The position numbers were made by a program, and so were the translations under genes. From the NCBI GenBank assembly GCA_038259825.1, contig JBBSOK010000147.1, positions 1 through 5,077 on the forward strand: 5,077 nucleotides of DNA. The letters are read 5' to 3'. This document shows, in pieces, positions 1 to 5,077 of this stretch. The notes under the pieces were generated by a model. That model did no database searches. It had not been told where the DNA came from and saw only the letters and a program-made list of their open reading frames with translations. This DNA is from JBBSOK01 sp038259825. GTDB lineage: Bacteria > Bacteroidota > Bacteroidia > Flavobacteriales > Flavobacteriaceae. Numbering within the stretch: position 1 is the first letter of the stretch; every line of letters begins with the position of its first letter.

Positions 1-380
1 AATTTGTGGAAAATGAATGGATTGTATTTGTAAACGGCGGCAGAATACCAACCGAATTACGAACAATTGAATGGGCAAAACAAGCTGCAGCATTGGGCGC
101 AGGAGAAATTTTGTTAACATCAATGAACAATGATGGCACCAAAAATGGCTTTGCAATCAACATTACAGAAACAGTAAGTAACAACATAAATATTCCTGTA
201 ATCGCTTCTGGTGGCGCGGGCTCAAAAGAGGATTATCTCGCTTTATTTAAAACAAATATAAGCGCAGGTTTGGCGGCAAGTATTTTTCATTATGGGGAAA
301 TAACTATTCCAGATTTAAAAGAATTTCTTCTTCAAAATAATATTTCAATTAGAAAAACATACAATGAAAATAGATTTTAA
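1..380 (+). CDS. hisF: Imidazole glycerol phosphate synthase cyclase subunit HisF, 3' part
   Basis: HisF is the cyclase subunit of imidazole glycerol phosphate synthase. With the HisH glutaminase it converts PRFAR plus ammonia to imidazole glycerol phosphate and AICAR in the cytoplasm. The gene is open at the window's left edge. About 126 codons are visible (first complete codon at position 3), roughly the C-terminal half of a ~250-residue (beta/alpha)8 barrel, so the GTG at position 6 is an internal valine and not a start. Recognisable family blocks are NGGR, GAGEILLTSMNNDGTKNG, the phosphate-binding loop IASGGAG (201-221) and AASIFHYGE, in the expected order. The N-terminal catalytic aspartate lies outside the window. 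Family members often have Asp-Arg-Asp-Gly-Thr where this protein has Asn-Asn-Asp-Gly-Thr; this may be normal in the lineage. The end overlaps hisIE by 17 bp, which indicates one transcript and probably coupled translation. Confidence 0.96.
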   Translation, partial: FVENEWIVFVNGGRIPTELRTIEWAKQAAALGAGEILLTSMNNDGTKNGFAINITETVSNNINIPVIASGGAGSKEDYLALFKTNISAGLAASIFHYGEITIPDLKEFLLQNNISIRKTYNENRF

Positions 381-957
381 AAAAGGCGATGGCTTGGTTC
401 CGGTAATTATTCAACACGAAAATACACTTCAAGTTTTGATGTTGGGTTATATGAACGAGGAAGCTTTTGATAAGACCAAAACTGAAAATAGAGTAACTTT
501 TTATAGCCGAAGCAAAAATAGACTTTGGACAAAAGGCGAAGAATCTGGCAATTTTTTAGATGTAAAATCAATTGAAATAGATTGCGATAACGATACCATT
601 TTGGTTAAAGCAATTCCGCACGGACCAACTTGCCACACGGGTTCTACAACGTGTTTTAATAAAGAAACAGCAAAAGGGTTTTTGTATGAATTGGAGCAAA
701 CAATCCATCAAAGAATAGATGAAGATGATGTAAAATCGTATACTAATAAACTCTATAAAAGTGGCATAAATAAAGTAGTGCAAAAAGTAGGTGAGGAGGC
801 TGTAGAGTTGGTTATCGAAGCAAAAGACAATAACGCCAATTTATTTAAAAACGAAGCCGCAGATTTGCTCTATCACTATTTAATTTTGTTGAAAGCAAAG
901 GGTTTTACCTTGCAGGAAATTGAAGGTGTTTTGAAAGATAGAAATACTAAAAATTAA
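364..957 (+). CDS. hisIE: Bifunctional phosphoribosyl-AMP cyclohydrolase / phosphoribosyl-ATP pyrophosphatase HisIE
   Basis: This cytoplasmic bifunctional enzyme catalyses steps 2 and 3 of histidine synthesis: hydrolysis of PR-ATP to PR-AMP (HisE half), then opening of the adenine ring (HisI half). The 197-residue length is normal for the fusion. The HisI domain (about residues 5-100) has the metal cluster Asp73-Cys74-Asp75-x-Asp77 and the motif GPTCHTG with Cys90, followed by Cys97. The Cys spacings of 16 and 7 match the zinc-binding cysteines of characterised HisI. The HisE domain (about 105-195) has the MazG-like helical motifs GEEAVE (Glu144, Glu145, Glu148) and NEAAD (Glu164, Asp167). 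All key residues are present. The ATG at 364 lies inside the end of hisF and gives the full HisI start (FKKGDGLVPVIIQ), so it is preferred. No Shine-Dalgarno is visible, only A-rich sequence, as is usual in Bacteroidota. It looks like the last gene of the his operon, since the next gene converges on it. Confidence 0.97.
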   Translation: MKIDFKKGDGLVPVIIQHENTLQVLMLGYMNEEAFDKTKTENRVTFYSRSKNRLWTKGEESGNFLDVKSIEIDCDNDTILVKAIPHGPTCHTGSTTCFNKETAKGFLYELEQTIHQRIDEDDVKSYTNKLYKSGINKVVQKVGEEAVELVIEAKDNNANLFKNEAADLLYHYLILLKAKGFTLQEIEGVLKDRNTKN

Positions 958-971
958 AGTTAACGCTTTAA
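954..971 (-). terminator. Weak hairpin across the convergent stop codons
   Basis: Arms TTAAAG (954-959) and CTTTAA (966-971) flank a 6-base loop. The hairpin spans the stop codons of both hisIE and the convergent secreted-protein gene. Read on the minus strand, the hairpin is followed by a run of five T (minus-strand reading of 949-953), as in a Rho-independent terminator for the minus-strand gene. On the plus strand no T-run follows. The stem is short and nearly all A/T, so this is only a candidate. Confidence 0.3.
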
Positions 972-3302
972 AGTAAAATGATTTCTATACTCACTTCCAT
1001 CAGTGAAATAGGCTACAAACCAATAATCTGAAGAGGCTAAAAGTTTTCCGTTAAAAGTTCCATCCCAACCGCGGGAAGTTGGGTTCAAGGTTTTAATAAG
1101 AACACTATATCTATCAAAAATTTCGATATTTTTAATTTGAATGTCTTCAGAATTTAACCCTAAGATTTGCCAATAATCATGAAAACCATCATCATTTGGT
1201 GTAAAGAACTTCGGAAAATCTAAAACAAAAATCCGCTGTGATGCAATTCCACAGCCTTTTAAATCTTTCACATAAATAAAGTGTACTCCACCGCGAACAT
1301 TTTCAAAAATTGGGCTTTCCTGATAAGCGCCGTTTTCATCATCCAATGCAAAAACATAATCGCCAATCCCAATCGGTGTTATTATAATATTTTGATTGCC
1401 ATAATTGCCAGTAATTTCATAGGTGAAAGTTGCCAATTCAGAAGCGGAAACAGTAATCGTATTTGTTATGCTGCAATTATGATTTATTCCATTTGCTTGC
1501 GTGGTTTGGGTGATGGTAACTGTATAATTTTCGGCTGAATTTATTTCAATTGTAGGTGTAATTTCTCCGGTAGACCATAAATAAGTATAATCATTTGGAT
1601 TGCCCAAAACGCCCGAAACTATTGTAATTGTTTCTGGAAACCTGTCCAAACAATATGTATAATCAATCGCTTCACCCAATTGTGGTGTTGGTATAACGGT
1701 TAATTCTAAAGTTGAAATCCCAAGGCAACCTTCATCACCAGAAATTCGAATAAATAAAATTTGAAAATTACTTTCAGTATTTGTAAAATTAGTTGGTAAA
1801 ATATTTTCAACCGAAATAGCATCTTCATATTCTTCAAAATATTGAATAGTAAAATTGCCGCCTAAATCTGTATTTATTGCTGAAGTTGCGTCAGTTAAAT
1901 CAAAATTTGCAAATTCATTGTTTTCTGAATTACTGCATTCAACCAAATAATATGGAGGTAATGTATTTGTAGTAGTTTTCAACGTAATAGTTGCAATTGA
2001 AGTACAACCAAATTCTGATGAAATCCTAGCATAAACTACTTCATCAGCACTAATATTTGTGTAGTCCACCGGATTAGGAATTGGATTAGTACCGTTTTGT
2101 GCATCATTCAGATTTGTATAAAAACCGACGCTTCTCAATGATGAATCTCCGATTGTAATGTTTGGTATTGCGTCATTTAAATTAAATACAGCAATTCCAT
2201 TTGCCATTGGCTCGCATTGGAAAAAATCTACGTTTTGAACAATTGGGTTGGTAGAATACTCAATTAAAACAGCATCTGTGGCAATACAACCGCCACCGAA
2301 ATCTAAAGCGACCGAATATTCTCCAGCAGTGCTAACGGTAATTTGAGGTCCAGTTTCAGCAGGCAATAAAACGCCATCTTGAAACCAAATAAAGCTTAAG
2401 GGAGTGTTTGTAGTTGGCGTTGCATCTAAAACCAAGGTTTCAGTATCACAAAGCGGATTTTCGGTTCTGAAACTTCTATCGGGCCCAAGATTTGCTGAAA
2501 TATTAAAACTATTGGCTTCAATAAAAACGGCAGAATCGAACCGATAATTCTGCTCATCTGCAATTACCAATTTAATGTGATATGCCTGATTTGGAATAAC
2601 AGAAGTTTGAGCTGTTAAAACTTTAGTTTGTCCGTTAAAATTAATTGGCACGTTTGCTCCATTATAACCTTCAAAGAAACCTTCGTTAATTGGAGGGCAA
2701 GAACCTGCAATTCCAGAGTGAACAGTGGTTACCAATACTGGTGTGTTTGTTCCAGGAACTAAAGCTATATTTTCGTATGTTCCGCCAATTGGCTTAATTA
2801 AAAAAGCAAAAGCATCACTGTAAAGGCAGGTATTTGGAGAGCCTTCCTGATATTCTTCAGAAGCGAATAAATATCGAAAGCTAATATTATCTGCATTCGT
2901 CGTGAAATCGAATTCAATTACGGTTGCATTTGTTGTATTATTTATGCCCAATGCAGTTTCCAAATCTTGGTCGCCAGTCCAACCTGGCGCATCGTCATCG
3001 CTAAGATTTGTGTTTGGTCCAGGCACGTTTCGTAGTTTTCCGGTGCTCATTACAATTCCGCTTGAAAACGGAAAGGCACTTCCGTTGGCATCAAAATAGC
3101 CGAAACTTTTTTCAGTTCCGCCGAAAATGCCACTTGCGGTATTTGTTACTTGAATATTTTGTATGCAGCCGCTATTAATTAAAAAATCTTCTACCAATTG
3201 TTGTGATGAGTATGTAACTGCATCTACCTGAATGTTTTGACCAAGGACATTATTCCACGTGAAAAGAAAAACGAGGGCTAAAATATAATTAAGTCTAAAC
3301 AA
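960..3302 (-). CDS. Choice-of-anchor L domain protein with T9SS type B sorting domain
   Basis: This is a 780-residue exported modular protein; its ligand or substrate is unknown. Residues 1-21 form a signal peptide (Arg3, hydrophobic core YILALVFLF, likely cleavage VLG|Q), so it should be Sec-exported. The choice-of-anchor L domain (about 30-268) shows its typical blocks YLFASEEYQE, SDAFAFLI, IALVPGT and HIKLVIADE...DSAVFIEA. Next come an Ig-like module (about 271-350), two related ~90-residue modules (352-443 and 447-537), an Ig/PKD-like module (541-620) and a further beta-rich module (621-692). Paired cysteines (285/339, 363/433, 456/526, 551/610) probably form one disulphide per module. 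The C-terminus (about 697-780; FTPNDDG, IEIFDRY, GWDGTFNGK, YWF, HFTLKR) is the gliding-motility/T9SS type B sorting domain, which implies passage through the outer membrane by T9SS and surface attachment or release. No catalytic motif is evident; adhesion is a guess. The start is TTG: an in-frame TAG lies at 3321-3323 and no ATG occurs in frame before residue 85, inside the folded domain. Confidence 0.93.
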   Translation of the reverse strand: MFRLNYILALVFLFTWNNVLGQNIQVDAVTYSSQQLVEDFLINSGCIQNIQVTNTASGIFGGTEKSFGYFDANGSAFPFSSGIVMSTGKLRNVPGPNTNLSDDDAPGWTGDQDLETALGINNTTNATVIEFDFTTNADNISFRYLFASEEYQEGSPNTCLYSDAFAFLIKPIGGTYENIALVPGTNTPVLVTTVHSGIAGSCPPINEGFFEGYNGANVPINFNGQTKVLTAQTSVIPNQAYHIKLVIADEQNYRFDSAVFIEANSFNISANLGPDRSFRTENPLCDTETLVLDATPTTNTPLSFIWFQDGVLLPAETGPQITVSTAGEYSVALDFGGGCIATDAVLIEYSTNPIVQNVDFFQCEPMANGIAVFNLNDAIPNITIGDSSLRSVGFYTNLNDAQNGTNPIPNPVDYTNISADEVVYARISSEFGCTSIATITLKTTTNTLPPYYLVECSNSENNEFANFDLTDATSAINTDLGGNFTIQYFEEYEDAISVENILPTNFTNTESNFQILFIRISGDEGCLGISTLELTVIPTPQLGEAIDYTYCLDRFPETITIVSGVLGNPNDYTYLWSTGEITPTIEINSAENYTVTITQTTQANGINHNCSITNTITVSASELATFTYEITGNYGNQNIIITPIGIGDYVFALDDENGAYQESPIFENVRGGVHFIYVKDLKGCGIASQRIFVLDFPKFFTPNDDGFHDYWQILGLNSEDIQIKNIEIFDRYSVLIKTLNPTSRGWDGTFNGKLLASSDYWFVAYFTDGSEYRNHFTLKR
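1692..2249 (-). repeat. Two tandem ~90-residue modules within the secreted protein
   Basis: Residues 352-443 and 447-537 of the minus-strand protein align as a diverged tandem duplication. Each has an early Cys (363; 456), an FNLNDA or FDLTDA block, a tyrosine-containing strand followed by an acidic -DA- (FYTNLNDA; YFEEYEDA), a Pro/Asn stretch, a strand ending in RIS (ARISSEFGC; IRISGDEGC) and a second Cys (433; 526). The Cys-Cys distance is exactly 70 residues in both. The similarity is at protein level; the DNA is no longer obviously repeated. Domain edges are approximate. Confidence 0.65.
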
Positions 3303-3323
3303 AAATAAATTCTTTAAGCGCTA

Positions 3324-3331
3324 CAAAATTA
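3324..3331 (-). promoter_or_regulatory. Candidate -7 element for the secreted-protein gene
   Basis: Read on the minus strand this is TAATTTTG, a match to the Bacteroidota -7 consensus TAnnTTTG. It would place transcription start about 16 nt before the TTG codon at 3302, a short leader like that of the divergent gene. No TTG is present at the expected -33 distance, so the match could be chance in A/T-rich DNA. Confidence 0.35.
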
Positions 3332-3476
3332 TTCAAAATACGTTATAAAATCAGCATAACTCTACCTGAAAATAAGTGATTCAGAAAAAAAATAAATTCA
3401 AAAGAAACTAAAAAAACGTCATTCAAAATATTCATCGCAACCAATATCTTCTATTTAAAATTTCAAGTCTATTATA

Positions 3477-3506
3477 TTGTGTCTAAAAATCAATTTCCTA
3501 CCTTTG
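3477..3506 (+). promoter_or_regulatory. Bacteroidota housekeeping promoter of the isomerase gene
   Basis: A -33 element TTG (3477-3479) and a -7 element TACCTTTG (3499-3506) are separated by 19 bp. Both elements and the spacing fit the Bacteroidota primary sigma factor consensus (TTG, about 19 bp, TAnnTTTG). Transcription should begin around 3511-3514, giving a leader of under 20 nt rich in A (AAAAAAATAAGACAAA) before the ATG at 3529. This fits the A-rich, Shine-Dalgarno-independent initiation of the phylum. Confidence 0.8.
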
Positions 3507-3528
3507 CAACTCAAAAAAATAAGACAAA

Positions 3529-4461
3529 ATGCAAGACGGAATTTACGCAAAAATAACCACTGAAAAGGGTGAGGTTTTAATTAAATTAACCCACGACAAA
3601 ACACCGGGAACGGTTGGAAACTTTGTTTCACTGGCTGAAGGAAATTTAGATAATAAAGCAAAAGCGCAAGGCACACCATATTATAATGGACTTAAATTTC
3701 ACCGTGTAATTCCAGATTTTATGGTGCAAGGTGGTGATCCAAACGGAACAGGTTCTGGCGGGCCAGGTTACAAGTTTGAAGATGAATTTCATCAAGATTT
3801 GCGCCACGATACTCCAGGTGTGCTTTCTATGGCAAATTCCGGCCCTGGAACCAATGGCAGCCAATTTTTTATAACACATATTGCAACGCCTTGGTTAGAT
3901 AATAAACATACCGTGTTTGGAAATGTGGTTGAAGGACAAGATGTTGTAGATACTATTGCACAAGGCGATACCATCATAAAAGTTGAAATTGTAAGAGAAG
4001 GCGAAGATGCAAAAAAGTGGAACAGTGTTGAAGCTTTCAGAAAATTTACTGGCGAAAGAGATAAAAGAGAAGCAGATGCAAAGAAAAAAGCGGAAGCTGA
4101 ATTAAAGAAAGTATCTGAAGGTTTTGATAGAACTGAGAGCGGTTTACTTTATAAAATCATTCAAAAAGGCGACGGGAAAAAAGCTGAAAAAGGTAAAACT
4201 GTTTCTGTACACTATAAAGGTGCTTTAATTGATGGTACCGAATTTGATTCTAGCTATAAAAGAAAAGAACCTATTGATTTTCCTTTGGGAATGGGTAACG
4301 TAATTGAAGGTTGGGATGAAGGTATAGCATTGTTGCAAGTTGGTGACAAGGCACGTTTTGTAATTCCATCAGATTTGGCATATGGCAGTCAAGGTGCTGG
4401 AGGTGTAATTCCGCCAAACGCAACCTTGATTTTTGATGTTGAGTTAATGGATGTGCGCTAA
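3529..4461 (+). CDS. Dual-domain peptidyl-prolyl cis-trans isomerase (cyclophilin-FKBP fusion)
   Basis: This folding catalyst has two unrelated prolyl isomerase domains in one 310-residue chain. The cyclophilin domain (about residues 4-155) keeps the active site of human CypA: FHRVIPDFMVQGGD with Arg59, Phe64 and Gln67 (CypA Arg55, Phe60, Gln63), SMANSGPGTNGSQFFI (100-115), Trp122 (CypA Trp121, the cyclosporin contact) and His127. A charged Lys/Glu/Ala-rich helix (about 163-198) links it to an FKBP domain (199-310) that keeps the FKBP12 pocket: Tyr229, Phe239, Asp240, Val258, Ile259, Trp262, Tyr285 and Phe302. Both sites therefore look active and drug-binding. There is no signal peptide or membrane segment, so it should be cytoplasmic. 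The ATG at 3529 sits just after a strong promoter. It is probably monocistronic, with a hairpin terminator downstream. Fusions of this order (CFBP type, dual-family immunophilins) are known from Flavobacterium. Which client proteins it serves is unknown. Confidence 0.95.
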   Translation: MQDGIYAKITTEKGEVLIKLTHDKTPGTVGNFVSLAEGNLDNKAKAQGTPYYNGLKFHRVIPDFMVQGGDPNGTGSGGPGYKFEDEFHQDLRHDTPGVLSMANSGPGTNGSQFFITHIATPWLDNKHTVFGNVVEGQDVVDTIAQGDTIIKVEIVREGEDAKKWNSVEAFRKFTGERDKREADAKKKAEAELKKVSEGFDRTESGLLYKIIQKGDGKKAEKGKTVSVHYKGALIDGTEFDSSYKRKEPIDFPLGMGNVIEGWDEGIALLQVGDKARFVIPSDLAYGSQGAGGVIPPNATLIFDVELMDVR

Positions 4462-4481
4462 TCCAATAATTTGAAAACAAG

Positions 4482-4529
4482 ATTGAAACATTTATTATCC
4501 TATGTGTTTAATGAATGTTTCAATTTTTT
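4482..4529 (+). terminator. Rho-independent terminator of the isomerase gene
   Basis: A long hairpin starts about 20 bp after the stop codon. Arms 4483-4496 (TTGAAACATTTATT) and 4510-4523 (AATGAATGTTTCAA) pair over 14 bp with one U-G wobble, around a 13-nt loop. A run of six T (4524-4529) follows immediately; A4482 can add one further pair with the first T. The stem is mostly A/T but long. The T-run on one side only makes it directional, ending the isomerase transcript before the next gene. Confidence 0.85.
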
Positions 4530-4561
4530 AAAAACTTACCTAATTCTAAATCTTATTAAAG

Positions 4562-5077
4562 ATGAATAATGAAAATCAAAAATATCCAATTGGAAAATTT
4601 AATCCACCTGCCGAAATTTCTAAAGAAGATTTAACTGAAGCGATTGAAATTTTGAGACTATTCCCAGAGCAATTAAAATTAATTGTTAATAATCTTAATG
4701 AAGAAGAATTAGGAAAAACGTATCGTGAAGGTAGCTGGACAATAAGACAATTGGTTCATCATATTGCTGATAGTCATAACCACGCATATTTCAGATTTCG
4801 TTGGGCGTTAACTGAAGAAAACCCTACAATTAAAGCCTACGACGAAAATTCTTGGTCTGAGATGTATGACAATGTAAATGCACCTATCGCTTGGTCAATA
4901 ATGCATATTGAGGCAATACATCATAAAATGGTTATAATTTTGAAAGCGTTGACTGAAAAAGAATGGGAGCGCACCTATATTCATAATATTTCAAAAGAAG
5001 AAAAGACACTTAAAACAATTGCTTTAATGTACGCTTGGCATAGTATGCATCATTTTATGCATATCAAAAATGCATTG
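4562..5077 (+). CDS. YfiT-family (DinB superfamily) putative metal-dependent hydrolase / bacillithiol transferase, 3' end cut
   Basis: The window holds 172 codons in an open frame that runs off the right edge. The protein resembles Bacillus subtilis YfiT (~178 residues) along its whole length, so only a few C-terminal residues are missing. Shared blocks are YPIGKFNPP at the N-terminus, YREGSWTIRQLVHHIADSH, RFRWALTEE with a following IKAYDE, and YAWHSMHHFMHI. The three metal-ligand histidines fall at the YfiT positions: His67, His160 and His164, the DinB-fold four-helix-bundle site. Family members are annotated as metal-dependent hydrolases or bacillithiol S-transferases; the substrate here cannot be told from sequence. 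There is no signal peptide, so it is cytoplasmic. ATG 4562 is the only reasonable start, because an in-frame TAA lies at 4547-4549 and the N-terminus matches YfiT. No Shine-Dalgarno or clear promoter is visible in the 32 bp after the preceding terminator. Confidence 0.9.
   Translation, partial: MNNENQKYPIGKFNPPAEISKEDLTEAIEILRLFPEQLKLIVNNLNEEELGKTYREGSWTIRQLVHHIADSHNHAYFRFRWALTEENPTIKAYDENSWSEMYDNVNAPIAWSIMHIEAIHHKMVIILKALTEKEWERTYIHNISKEEKTLKTIALMYAWHSMHHFMHIKNAL

Larger units (their letters stand above)
3303..3528. other. Divergent intergenic region, 226 bp
   Basis: This very A/T-rich spacer separates the minus-strand secreted-protein gene from the plus-strand isomerase gene and must hold both promoters. 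Apart from the two promoter candidates listed separately I see no operator-like palindrome, RNA gene, riboswitch or plausible small ORF. The only exact repeat noticed is a 10-bp A/T-rich word (ATTCAAAATA at 3331 and 3421), which may be chance. Confidence 0.6.

Noticed and set aside
6..8. GTG as a possible start of a short 124-residue protein
   Set aside because: The reading frame is open to the window edge and the translation matches the interior of HisF, so the codon is an internal valine.
568..783. Open frame of 71 codons on the minus strand inside hisIE
   Set aside because: It lies fully antisense to a well-conserved enzyme gene, and its translation shows no recognisable domain.
1281..1538. 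Plus-strand open frame of 85 codons within the secreted-protein gene (a second one lies at 2902-3099)
   Set aside because: Both are antisense to clear domain-coding sequence, have no promoter or start context, and their translations look like chance frames.
3334..3341. Second minus-strand -7-like word (GTATTTTG) upstream of the secreted-protein gene
   Set aside because: It differs from TAnnTTTG at the first base and has no TTG at the -33 distance; the neighbouring exact match at 3324-3331 is better.
3331..3430. Direct repeat ATTCAAAATA at 3331-3340 and 3421-3430
   Set aside because: Ten bases made almost only of A and T recur easily by chance in such A/T-rich spacer DNA, and the flanks do not match.
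3646..3977. Two overlapping minus-strand open frames within the cyclophilin half, and another at 4271-4480 in the FKBP half
   Set aside because: They are antisense shadows of highly conserved catalytic motifs; no family resemblance was seen.

Overview
The window is A+T-rich and reads as chromosomal DNA of a member of the Bacteroidota, most likely Flavobacteriia. Three things point there: a secreted protein with a gliding-motility/type IX secretion (T9SS) type B C-terminal sorting domain, a promoter of the Bacteroidota form (TTG, 19 bp, TAnnTTTG), and start codons without a clear Shine-Dalgarno sequence. Species cannot be named from this window.

Layout. (1) Positions 1-957, plus strand: the last two genes of a histidine biosynthesis operon, the 3' part of hisF and a complete fused hisIE, overlapping by 17 bp. 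(2) Positions 960-3302, minus strand: a 780-residue secreted modular protein with a signal peptide, a choice-of-anchor L domain, several Ig-like/beta-sandwich modules (two of them a tandem pair) and a T9SS type B sorting domain. It converges on hisIE with only 2 bp between the stop codons, and appears to start at TTG. (3) Positions 3303-3528: a 226-bp divergent promoter region. (4) Positions 3529-4461, plus strand: a two-domain peptidyl-prolyl isomerase with a cyclophilin N-terminal half and an FKBP C-terminal half, from a textbook Bacteroidota promoter and closed by a long A/T-rich hairpin terminator. (5) Positions 4562-5077, plus strand: a DinB/YfiT-family putative metal-dependent enzyme, cut by the window end a few residues short of its usual length.

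How the genes relate. HisF and HisIE act in the same pathway: HisIE carries out the second and third steps and HisF makes the imidazole ring. The other three genes look like separate transcription units with no evident functional link to histidine synthesis: an exported surface or secreted protein, a cytoplasmic folding catalyst, and a possible thiol-transferase. I see no mobile element, CRISPR array, tRNA or rRNA. The most distinctive item is the cyclophilin-FKBP fusion, which belongs to an already described class (dual-family immunophilins). I do not see a previously undescribed system here.
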